From an uncultured Saprospiraceae bacterium (lineage in GTDB: Bacteria > Bacteroidota > Bacteroidia > Chitinophagales > Saprospiraceae): a DNA stretch of 53,590 nt. The notes beneath the pieces are model-generated. The model was not told where the DNA came from. It saw only the letters and a list, made by a program, of their open reading frames with translations, and made no database searches. Shown here piece after piece: positions 33,559 to 42,357 of the stretch. The DNA is taken from assembly GCA_937929945.1 (NCBI GenBank), contig CALFUK010000148.1, forward strand, positions 1 to 53,590, written 5' to 3'. Made by a program: the position numbers and the translations under genes. Every line of letters begins with the position of its first letter. Position 1 is the stretch's first letter.

Positions 33559-33882
33559 ATAGCAAGTATGTGGAAATGGACCGCAATGCTTAAAATTAGA
33601 GTAATGATATGAAAGAACATGCCTTTGGCCGCAAAGTTTATGAAGTGTTTCTTCTGAAATAAATTAGTGGCACAGATCACTCTTTTCGTCTTTGAGCATA
33701 CAGTTACGAGCACAAGTAGGACTGCTTAAGGCCTCAGCTAAATGAAGCATGCAGTAATCAGATCAAAGCCTTATGTGAAGGTATTTAGCTACTTAGCTAC
33801 TTGCAATTATGCACCTCTATTCTGTGTGGTGAAGACTATACTTGTCGTGCTAATTTACCTCCCATCTCTGCTCAAGGGGTGT
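33559..33882. other. Intergenic region between the 2TM and HD-PycTM genes
   Basis: About 320 bases. I see no clear gene, terminator or promoter box; TAAACTTTG at about 33634-33642 on the minus strand is close to, but not, a TAnnTTTG element. A 28-codon minus frame with three cysteines (33664-33750) was considered and left out. Confidence 0.4.
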
Positions 33883-34224
33883 TCACACAAATTCTCGGTC
33901 GTTATAATTTCCCGGTTCTTTCAGGCTGATGTACTCTGGCAGGTATTTTATATCTCTTCGATCCAGTTTAGCCAGTTCTTTTTCGAATTGATATTTATCC
34001 CAGCGCTGATATAAGGAAAATACATCCGAAACGCGAAAGGCATGAATGACCAGAAAGATGCTCCAGGTGAAGGAGACAATCAGCGACCAATAAAAAAATG
34101 GCGTCACTGCGGCATTGAAAGTCACGAGACCGATGGTGATCATCAGCCATAAACTAAAATGGAGATAGAAGTTTTTTTTACGTCTGACTTTTTTGGCGGC
34201 GATTAAGATGAGTGGATCATTCAT
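33883..34224 (-). CDS. 2TM domain protein
   Basis: A 113-residue protein starting at ATG 34224 (a longer frame begins at 34254). It has a short N-terminal helix ending in AAKKVRRKKNFYLH, two hydrophobic membrane segments (about residues 21-37 and 40-58), and a charged tail with RWDKYQFEKELAKL. This is the layout of the 2TM family, found in histidine kinases and as small stand-alone proteins in Bacteroidota, of unknown function. The chosen start removes ten unlikely residues before MNDPLI. Confidence 0.72.
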   Translation of the reverse strand: MNDPLILIAAKKVRRKKNFYLHFSLWLMITIGLVTFNAAVTPFFYWSLIVSFTWSIFLVIHAFRVSDVFSLYQRWDKYQFEKELAKLDRRDIKYLPEYISLKEPGNYNDREFV

Positions 34225-34389
34225 GATTTCAATATACATGACACTCGGATACATCCCTTGTATATTCGATTAATGCCATTGGATTATGGACGGACGAGCG
34301 AATAATTTCTGTAGCTGCCCCGCACAATTATTTCGGCTTAGTTTGATTCGGTGTCAATGCAGGTCACATAAACAGCGTCCGATTCATAA

Positions 34390-34415
34390 CACATTACGAT
34401 TATTTGTAATATGTG
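34390..34415. repeat. Imperfect inverted repeat upstream of the giant adhesin gene
   Basis: CACATTAC (34390-34397) faces GTAATATGTG (34406-34415) with a two-base bulge, around an 8-base A+T-rich loop. It lies 41 bases before the gene start. Possible regulator site. Confidence 0.3.
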
Positions 34416-34455
34416 GCATTGATTTTGTACCAGTCTACATGAAATAAGAAAGGTT

Positions 34456-37400
34456 TTGGTCGTGAGAGAATATTATAATTTGGTACAACGATGGCTCAGT
34501 GTGAGTCATATCATTCTGTGTTTATTATTCTGCATCAGCCAGTTATCAGGCCAGATCGTAGAAGCACCAGCAGATCGCATTTTGAGTATAGAGCATACGA
34601 TTCCCTCATGCTTCCAAGAGGGAGGGCATAGTACTTTTTTTATTGTCATCTTCGACAGTCACATTAAAAATAATACCGCAGAGTCTCTACGTGTCAGCCA
34701 AAATGGTAAGACCATACTCGATCAGGATGTCAGCTATACAGGAGGGGAGAGCTACCAAGCAGAGCTCAGCACAACGATAGCTAGCTCCGCTAACTTCCTT
34801 ATAGAATACCTGGATAAGACAGGTGAACCCCTAATCTCAGAAGAAGTCATGGTCAGTGCTATCCCAGATATACAAGCTTCAGTCAAGCAAATGTCATGTC
34901 CAGACAAACCATCTGCCAGCATAGAAATCATGAATGATGCCTTACAATCAGTGAGCTGGTCTAATGGAGTATTTGGTAGCAGTCTCTTGAATGTAGGTCC
35001 GGGCAGTTACACAGCCACGATGACGACTGATCAGGGCTGTGTGATCGAGAGGACCTATCAGATATTGCCGCCCAAAGCGATTCAAATGGAATTTCAAAAA
35101 GTACGCTTCGAGTGTGATGGATTTTCAGATGACCTATTGATCATGAAGACCACGCCATCATCAGATGCTGTCCAGTATGACTGGGCCATAGACGGACTCG
35201 GTGACTGGGATGACCCTAATATGGTAGCGATAGGCGAGGACGACGTGTATAATTTGCAAGTAAAATTTGGGGAAGGCTGCGTCTTCAATCGACAAGTCAA
35301 TGTAAAAAATATCCCCGCCACACCCTTCACTGCCAGTGATACAGAACTCATGTCCTCTAAGCAGGTCAATGGAGACTGGTACGAATTTGATCTGAATTTG
35401 GCGCTGGACCTTAAGCACGGAGATATAGATAATGATGCCTCTAATGGCAGTATCTACAATGTGAGTTTTCACGCTTCTGAAGTAGAAGCTGACCTGTCTA
35501 TCAATCCGATTAGCGAAACCTACGTGAGTCAGCCGACTACGATATATGCGAGAGTGCAGTCACCTACATCATGCTATCAGACTTCTAGCGTCGTGCTTAC
35601 CTCGGTGCAACCGCTAGAAGTGACACTAAGATTAGCTCAGGATGAAGTCTGCGATCACGAAGGACCATTCAGGCTGACCGGCGGTTCGCCAGCTGGCGGC
35701 AGCTACTCAGTCATCCAGTGTAGCCAGGGCACACCATGCCCAGTCAGCCCCATCAGCCTGGACCCCACGACGGGCGACTATCTATTTGACCCGACAGTAG
35801 GAGAAGGTATTTACACAGTAGAATATACTGTGATTGATGATACGGGGCTGCCAAGTTCTGCTATTGACTTAGTCGCGGTACAAGCGTTCAATTTTGATTT
35901 TTTCGTAGCAGCATCTACCATATGCTCTAATTCTGGTAAGATAGAGATAGCTACTGTACCCACAGGACAGATTATCACTGGTATTGGCGTCACCTCAGAG
36001 ATCCAAGTGGTCAATGGCATTGATAGAGAGATTTATTATTTCGACCCGTCAGGGCTGACTCCTGGCACATACGATATTACATCAGACTATACCTTCACCT
36101 CTACTACCTCAGGCTATGTCTGTTCTGATGTGATCATGAAGCAAGTAGAGATATTTGACATTCCTACATTTACCCTCAGTCAAAATGAGATTCAGGCCTG
36201 TGCTGGAGAGACTGTCACTGTGACGAGCAGCATCAGTGGAGGAGCCGTCACTCCGACTTACTTCTGGTCTGGACCTAATAATTTCAGCTCAGCCGAACCT
36301 TCCTTGACATTAGCAGACATGACATCTGCCCAATCTGGAATCTACTCTCTGACTGTCATAAGTGAGAACGGATGTAGATCAGTGGAGGCCGTCGACATAG
36401 ATATCAGAGACCAGCCGATCCTCAGCTGTGAGCCAGTGAGCATGGTGTCATGCTTCGGTGAGCGTGATGGAGCAGCAACAGTCACCGTGATTAATCCTCA
36501 GGGCGAATATCAATATGCATGGCCTAATGGTCTGACTGAGAGTGCCGCTACAGGGCTGAGCGCGGGTGACTACACAATCACGGTCACAGATATGAATGGC
36601 TGCGCCTCCAGCTGCGATGTGACCATCGAATCACCTGATCTACTCACCTTGGATGTAGAGATAGATCAGACGGTCAGTTGCTTCGGTGGAAGTGATGGAC
36701 AAGCCACGGCAACGATTATGGGCGGCACAGGTCCGTATACCATCACATGGGATGATTTGCCAGGGCAGACGACAAACAGTGCACTGACTTCTGGTATTAA
36801 GAATATTAAAGTCATCGACGCTGCAGGCTGCGAAGCCATGCAAAGTATTAACATCAGCTCACCTCCTGTATTAGAGTGTACGATTATCAATACAGTAGAT
36901 GTAGGCTGTCACGGAGAGAGTACTGGAGCGGCTAATGTTACAGTACAGGGTGGTACTCCAGGCTACACTTTCCTTTGGGATAATGACGAGGAAGTCCTGA
37001 ATGCTCGAATGCTGAATGCAGCAACGCACACGCTGACCATCACTGATGCGAATGAATGTACGACTACCTGCCAAGTCGTGATCAATCAGCCGGACCCAAT
37101 TAGGATCAACACAACATTACGATCCCAGGTATCTTGTAATCAGTCAATAGATGGATCAGCGGAAGCCACGGTCACTGGCGGCGCTGGTACGTACAGTTAT
37201 CTCTGGGATAATAGCGAGACATCATCCACAGCTGTCTCACTATCTGCAGGACTTCATACAGTCACAGTCACTGATCAAAATGCCTGTCAGGATTCCAGCA
37301 CGATCAATATCACGCAGCCGAATCCTTTAGTCGTGACAGTGGTCAGCCGGATCGATGCGACCTGCTTCAATGAATCGAATGGAGCTGCTACGATAGCCAT

Positions 37401-40400
37401 ATCGGGAGGTTCGCCAGCATACAGCATCCTATGGAGTAATGGTCAAAACACGACATCGGTCAGCTCGCTGGCGGCGGGTGACCATAGAGTCACTGTGACA
37501 GATGCAGCGGGCTGTATAGAGATCGTAGAGATTACGATAGAACAGCCTCCCTTTCTATCCGCTCAGCCATCAGTGAGTCGTCCGATCAGCTGCTTTGGTG
37601 AGAAGGATGGATCAGCTACTATGGCAGTGTCAGGTGGGATAGCGCCATATAGTATCCTATGGCCAAACGAAGAAACTGGGACTGATGCCACTCGTCTGGC
37701 AGGTGGTAGTCATACTGTCACCATCACTGACTCAAATAACTGTAGCATAGAGGCTCAGCTATTCCTGAACGAACCACCTGAGCTAAGCATCAATATGAAT
37801 ATAGCTGTGCCCGTGATGTGTCATGGAGAATCCACAGGTAGTGCAGATGTCACTTCTACGGGAGGTACACCTCCATATCAATATACATGGGATAATGGAG
37901 TCACAGAAAGATTTAATCCCATGCTGGCTGCGGGCGAAAGATTTGTCACTGTCACAGATGCTAGTGGCTGTATGGTGTCTGCTTCGGTGATGATCGATGA
38001 GCCAGCTGCGGCTGAGGTCAGCATAGCTGATCTTAGACCACACCTCTGTGGAGATGTGCCATCAGGTCAGGCGACCATCGTGGTAGATGGTCCCTCCACC
38101 TACACCTTTGCCTGGAATAATGGTGAGATAGGACCCACAGCATTCAGGCTGGGAGAGGGGGATCATGTCGTCTCCATCACGGATGCTGCAGGATGTCAGC
38201 TCGTGCAAGAAGTCAATATTGATATGATCTCATCCATGATCTGTGAGACTGAGCAGCTCTTAGCTTCCAGCTGTCAGGGTAAGGCAGATGGCTCAGCACG
38301 CGTCACCGTATTGAATGGGATTCAGGTCAAATCTTATTTATGGGATTCTGGAGAAACGACAGCACAAGCGGATCAGTTGACGCCAGGTACACATACCGTG
38401 ACAATTACGGATGCCAATGACTGTACGTCTACCTGTGAAGTAGAAATAGAATTATTAGATCCACTCGTATTAGCCTGTAATAAGCAGGTGAACTACTCTC
38501 TGGGCCCAGACTGCCAGCTTAATTTTTATCCTGATCTGGTCTTGGAAAATTTTTCCAGAGATTTTGATTATAACTTAATCCTCACAGATCAAGATGGAGA
38601 AGTCATCGATACGAATGATCTCAGCATCTATATCAACGAAAATCTAAGTTACACCATCCAGGATGCCTGTAATGGAAATACGTGTGGAGGCCGAATTAAA
38701 ATAGAAGATAAGTTAGGCCCCGTATTAGAGTGCAGCACTCGTCATGAAGACTGCATGTCGCTTTATGACTTTGATCGCTACCAACTCCCCGTGGCAGAAG
38801 CTAAGTCAGTCACGAGATTATCGAAGCATGAATTTTCCATTGTCTCTGATGCAGACTGTTCTGCATTCACCCTGAGCTTTGTCGATGCACTGGTAGAAGG
38901 TGACTGTGATGATGAGTTCCTGTATGAAGTACAGCGAGTATGGACCGCCACTGATGCCTATGGGAATGTATCAGAATGCACAGAAGAAATACACGTCAGT
39001 GAAGCTGAGCTCAGCATACACTGGCCTAAGGATACACTTGTCTATGGATGTATGGACATGGACAAGGCATTAATCAAAGAAGATGCATCTCATCCGCTTT
39101 CCATCCAGTGGATGGGTAGGCCCCACTACGCTGGACTTGATAGCTTAGATAAATATCATCACTCGATTTGCTCAGAGCTGTATCCTGCATACAGCGATGA
39201 CATAGTAGAACTCTGTACAGGCTCATATAAGATCCTCAGAACGTGGGACATTGTGAAAGATTGTAGTTCTACGCAGGAGCAGAAGACACAGGTGATCTAC
39301 GTACAGTCAGCCTTCCCCGAGTTAGTCCAGAGAGACACCATTGTCAAAATTAATTCAGGTGTCAAGTGTGCCGTGGATATCACACTGCGTCCCAATTTAT
39401 CAGACTATTGTGGTCAGGTAGATCAGGTATCTGGTAAGATTTACCATGAGTCCGAGATGGAGTATTGCTTACCTTACGAAGAAAAATTATTAGCGGACCC
39501 CATTACATTCCGCAATGGAGAAATCATTATCCCTGAGGTCCAGGCTGGTTGTAATTTCATCGAACTCTACGTCCAGTCAGACTGTCATCATGTAGATACC
39601 TTACAGTTCCATGTGACAGTGGAAGACTATCTAGCACCTGTGGTGGTCTGTGATCAGGCAGCTACTGTGGTCTTAGGTTCTGACGGACTGGGATATCTCG
39701 CCCCGGAGAATGTCGATAATGGCAGCTGGGACAACTGCGGTATCAGTCAGATGGTCTTAGTGAAGCAAGACAGTCTATGTGAGATTGATTCTCTATCCAC
39801 TTTAGAAGATAAGTTAGCATTTTGCTGTGCAGAGATCGGGCAGTCAGTGATCGTCGCCTTAGTAGTGACTGATCTGGAGGGTAATGAGTCCAGCTGTAAG
39901 GTGAACGTCACGATAGCAGAGAACGAATATCCCACGATAGAATGTCCCGACAATCTGATCATCCCGTGTAACAGTGACTTCGATGACCTGGAGATTACGG
40001 GCAGGCCATGGGCCAGTTCGGCTTGTTCAGATTATGAGTTCATTTACCAAGACTCCACTAAGCACAATCAGTGTCGCAATCAGTTGATCAAAAGAAAATG
40101 GTACCTCGTGAGATCGCAGGATACTAGCTTCGTATGCCTGCAGGATATCCAGCTGTATAATGAGAATCCATTCACAGAAAAATACATTCAGTGGCCTAAT
40201 GACACCATCATAGAAAACTGCTATGCTGACATCACGCCAGAAGTACTGGGCAGCCCGATCATCGATACGCTCAGCTCTTGCAGCCTGATCGCCTCTAACT
40301 ATTTCGATAAAGAATTCTCGCTCTCTCTCGAATCGTGCAGAAGTGTCGTCAGGGAGTGGACGATCATCGACTGGTGCCAGTATGATGATGAGCGAGGCAG

Positions 40401-42273
40401 CTGGAAGAAGTCGCAGATCATCAAGATCCATGATAACATAGCCCCAGAGCTGAGCTGCGAAGACATGACTGTCTGTGCAGCTGATCGAGATTGCAGCAGC
40501 AGTGTGGATGTGTACAGCAGTGCCAGCGATAACTGCTCTGACTTAGTAGGGCTCAGCTTTGAGTACCGACTCTCTCTGTACGGAGCTACGAGTGCGGATA
40601 GTGTATACCAAGAAAGATCATCATCTCACTCTATGGTTTTGCCTGTGGGGGAGCATGAATTATTCACGATAGTCAGTGACCAGTGTGGCAATACCGCAGA
40701 CTGCTATAGGAAGATCAGTGTGACCGACTGCAAGGCGCCGACTCCGTACTGCATCGGTCAGACGGCCACCACCATTTTGGATGCAGATGATCATGTAGAA
40801 ATATGGGCTGTGGACTTTAATCTAGCGAGTAGTGATAACTGTACACCAGATGAAGGACTGCAGTTTTCTTTTGAGGAAGATAGCATCGTCAGTTCTTTAT
40901 CTATTGACTGTGACGCCATCGTCTCTAATGGAGGCTATGACTTCCGTGTCGGTGTCTGGGTGAGTGATGAGGCTGGTAATGCGGATGTCTGCTACGTGAA
41001 TATTGAGATCGCCCAGCGAGATGGATCTGGCTGTGATCTCACTGATGTAGGCTCAAGCAGTCTGATCATCAGCGGTATGGTGAGCCTTATGTCTGGTGTT
41101 GGCCTTTCGGATGTGGAGCTGCAGATTAAAGATGCCCATCAGGATGTGAATGCGCAGTCCATCGAGATTGATGAGGGCTTCTTTGAAATGAGTCAAGCTA
41201 ATGCTGATCATCAGTATCGGCTGGAGTTTAGTAAGTCAGGGGATTACCTGGGAGGCTTATCCACGATTGATTTGATCCAAATACAAAACCATATCTTAAA
41301 TCTCAGACCATTCGCAGATCCTTATAAGTCAGTGGCAGCGGATGTCAATAATGATGGAAAGGTGACCTCCATTGATTTAGTCCTGTTGAAGCAACTCATC
41401 ATTGGTCAGCGCGAAGACCTGCCAGCATTCGAGTCAGCCTGGAAGTTTCTGTATGATGGTGACTTACCAGCTGTACGCAATATGGATGATGCCACGATTG
41501 GCATAGCGGACATGTCAGAAGATGTATTTGTAGATGTGAAGGCCATTAAAATGGGTGATGTGAATGGCTCATACGCTGACCTACAAAGGCATGAATCAAG
41601 ATCGGATAAGCGGATCAATATATCTGCTGCTGATACGGACTTTGATACAGGGCAAGCTATCGAGGTGGCATTAGAATCAGAGGAGGCATTTGTCGCTCAG
41701 GGTCTCCAGTTATTTCTGACGATTGACAGCGATGTGCTGGAGTTTCAAGATGCATCTTGGAATGGTATGGCCCTTTCATCTGGGGAAGTATACTATGACG
41801 AAGGAGCACTTCATTTTAACGTACTCAGACAAGAAATAGATTTATCAAGTGATAGACTGGTCCTCCGCTTTAAGGCTATAGATTCGGGTCGAATAAGTGA
41901 GAGCATCGAGCTAAAGGAAGCTCATCTACCCAATGAAATCATCAGTCAGTCAGGTGATTTTCGAGCCATTGATTTATCCTTCATCAGTACCGATGGGACA
42001 GCTCAGTCATTGGATTTTACATCCGTCTATCCCAATCCCTTTATCCAAGATGCGACACTTTCTTTCAGATTGAAACAAGCAGGTGCAGTCAGTCTATCCA
42101 TCGTCCAGTCTGATGGTCGAATGATCCACTCTGAGCAGCTGCAGATGACGGCAGGAGCAAATGCACTGCGTCTAAGAGATCTTCAGGCTAAGCTTAGGCC
42201 GGGAATGTATTACATCATTCTTGAGTCAGGTGGAGAGAAGCACAGCCAGACAGTAGTTAAGATAGCACCTTAA
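34456..42273 (+). CDS. Giant SprB-repeat adhesin with dockerin-like and cohesin-like parts and T9SS type A sorting domain
   Basis: A 2605-residue secreted protein. Signal peptide with hydrophobic core IILCLLFCIS (about residues 18-32). Several Ig/PKD-like modules fill residues about 40-650. Nine SprB repeats follow (residues about 664-1345), their first cysteines spaced by 76 codons. Then come HYR-like and cysteine-rich modules (IEDKLGPVLEC, VEDYLAPVVVCDQ). Residues about 2294-2385 are dockerin-like (DVNNDGKVTSIDLVLLKQL, then VDVKAIKMGDVNGS). Residues about 2390-2512 look cohesin-like. The end is a type A sorting domain (VYPNPFIQDATLSF). It uses TTG (34456) or GTG (34462); no ATG precedes the signal peptide. 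Predicted surface adhesin; one of the largest genes possible here. Confidence 0.87.
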   Translation: MVVREYYNLVQRWLSVSHIILCLLFCISQLSGQIVEAPADRILSIEHTIPSCFQEGGHSTFFIVIFDSHIKNNTAESLRVSQNGKTILDQDVSYTGGESYQAELSTTIASSANFLIEYLDKTGEPLISEEVMVSAIPDIQASVKQMSCPDKPSASIEIMNDALQSVSWSNGVFGSSLLNVGPGSYTATMTTDQGCVIERTYQILPPKAIQMEFQKVRFECDGFSDDLLIMKTTPSSDAVQYDWAIDGLGDWDDPNMVAIGEDDVYNLQVKFGEGCVFNRQVNVKNIPATPFTASDTELMSSKQVNGDWYEFDLNLALDLKHGDIDNDASNGSIYNVSFHASEVEADLSINPISETYVSQPTTIYARVQSPTSCYQTSSVVLTSVQPLEVTLRLAQDEVCDHEGPFRLTGGSPAGGSYSVIQCSQGTPCPVSPISLDPTTGDYLFDPTVGEGIYTVEYTVIDDTGLPSSAIDLVAVQAFNFDFFVAASTICSNSGKIEIATVPTGQIITGIGVTSEIQVVNGIDREIYYFDPSGLTPGTYDITSDYTFTSTTSGYVCSDVIMKQVEIFDIPTFTLSQNEIQACAGETVTVTSSISGGAVTPTYFWSGPNNFSSAEPSLTLADMTSAQSGIYSLTVISENGCRSVEAVDIDIRDQPILSCEPVSMVSCFGERDGAATVTVINPQGEYQYAWPNGLTESAATGLSAGDYTITVTDMNGCASSCDVTIESPDLLTLDVEIDQTVSCFGGSDGQATATIMGGTGPYTITWDDLPGQTTNSALTSGIKNIKVIDAAGCEAMQSINISSPPVLECTIINTVDVGCHGESTGAANVTVQGGTPGYTFLWDNDEEVLNARMLNAATHTLTITDANECTTTCQVVINQPDPIRINTTLRSQVSCNQSIDGSAEATVTGGAGTYSYLWDNSETSSTAVSLSAGLHTVTVTDQNACQDSSTINITQPNPLVVTVVSRIDATCFNESNGAATIAISGGSPAYSILWSNGQNTTSVSSLAAGDHRVTVTDAAGCIEIVEITIEQPPFLSAQPSVSRPISCFGEKDGSATMAVSGGIAPYSILWPNEETGTDATRLAGGSHTVTITDSNNCSIEAQLFLNEPPELSINMNIAVPVMCHGESTGSADVTSTGGTPPYQYTWDNGVTERFNPMLAAGERFVTVTDASGCMVSASVMIDEPAAAEVSIADLRPHLCGDVPSGQATIVVDGPSTYTFAWNNGEIGPTAFRLGEGDHVVSITDAAGCQLVQEVNIDMISSMICETEQLLASSCQGKADGSARVTVLNGIQVKSYLWDSGETTAQADQLTPGTHTVTITDANDCTSTCEVEIELLDPLVLACNKQVNYSLGPDCQLNFYPDLVLENFSRDFDYNLILTDQDGEVIDTNDLSIYINENLSYTIQDACNGNTCGGRIKIEDKLGPVLECSTRHEDCMSLYDFDRYQLPVAEAKSVTRLSKHEFSIVSDADCSAFTLSFVDALVEGDCDDEFLYEVQRVWTATDAYGNVSECTEEIHVSEAELSIHWPKDTLVYGCMDMDKALIKEDASHPLSIQWMGRPHYAGLDSLDKYHHSICSELYPAYSDDIVELCTGSYKILRTWDIVKDCSSTQEQKTQVIYVQSAFPELVQRDTIVKINSGVKCAVDITLRPNLSDYCGQVDQVSGKIYHESEMEYCLPYEEKLLADPITFRNGEIIIPEVQAGCNFIELYVQSDCHHVDTLQFHVTVEDYLAPVVVCDQAATVVLGSDGLGYLAPENVDNGSWDNCGISQMVLVKQDSLCEIDSLSTLEDKLAFCCAEIGQSVIVALVVTDLEGNESSCKVNVTIAENEYPTIECPDNLIIPCNSDFDDLEITGRPWASSACSDYEFIYQDSTKHNQCRNQLIKRKWYLVRSQDTSFVCLQDIQLYNENPFTEKYIQWPNDTIIENCYADITPEVLGSPIIDTLSSCSLIASNYFDKEFSLSLESCRSVVREWTIIDWCQYDDERGSWKKSQIIKIHDNIAPELSCEDMTVCAADRDCSSSVDVYSSASDNCSDLVGLSFEYRLSLYGATSADSVYQERSSSHSMVLPVGEHELFTIVSDQCGNTADCYRKISVTDCKAPTPYCIGQTATTILDADDHVEIWAVDFNLASSDNCTPDEGLQFSFEEDSIVSSLSIDCDAIVSNGGYDFRVGVWVSDEAGNADVCYVNIEIAQRDGSGCDLTDVGSSSLIISGMVSLMSGVGLSDVELQIKDAHQDVNAQSIEIDEGFFEMSQANADHQYRLEFSKSGDYLGGLSTIDLIQIQNHILNLRPFADPYKSVAADVNNDGKVTSIDLVLLKQLIIGQREDLPAFESAWKFLYDGDLPAVRNMDDATIGIADMSEDVFVDVKAIKMGDVNGSYADLQRHESRSDKRINISAADTDFDTGQAIEVALESEEAFVAQGLQLFLTIDSDVLEFQDASWNGMALSSGEVYYDEGALHFNVLRQEIDLSSDRLVLRFKAIDSGRISESIELKEAHLPNEIISQSGDFRAIDLSFISTDGTAQSLDFTSVYPNPFIQDATLSFRLKQAGAVSLSIVQSDGRMIHSEQLQMTAGANALRLRDLQAKLRPGMYYIILESGGEKHSQTVVKIAP
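36451..38500 (+). repeat. Tandem SprB repeat block, 228-bp period
   Basis: The codons for the first cysteine of each repeat stand at 36451, 36679, 36907, 37135, 37363, 37591, 37819, 38047 and 38272: seven gaps of exactly 228 bases and a last gap of 225. Motifs such as SCFGERDGAATVTV, SCFGGSDGQATATI and SCFGEKDGSATMAV mark the starts. The end is approximate. Confidence 0.85.
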
Positions 42274-42317
42274 ATACCCGACTGATATGGATCAATTAAC
42301 AACTTATTGACAATATT

Positions 42318-42351
42318 TTTGTCATAGGTGCTTGAATATTAGATATTTTTG
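42318..42351 (+). promoter_or_regulatory. Promoter of the DUF5916 gene
   Basis: TTTG at 42318-42321 is followed after 22 bases by TATTTTTG at 42344-42351, matching the -33 and -7 elements of Bacteroidota promoters with slightly long spacing. The -7 box ends 6 bases before the ATG at 42358, so the message would be leaderless or almost so. Confidence 0.5.
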
Positions 42352-42357
42352 CGCGCG

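Noticed and set aside
33664-33750. 28-codon minus-strand frame with three cysteines
   Set aside because: Too short, without terminator or promoter support, and a stop codon lies just upstream; may be a chance frame.
33742-34014. 90-codon plus-strand frame overlapping the 2TM gene
   Set aside because: Its second part is the antisense of the 2TM gene, which has clear family features on the minus strand.
32266-34224. A Pycsar anti-phage locus
   Set aside because: A PycTM-like domain is present, but no pyrimidine cyclase gene lies nearby and HD-PycTM fusions appear to be ordinary chromosomal genes in this phylum.
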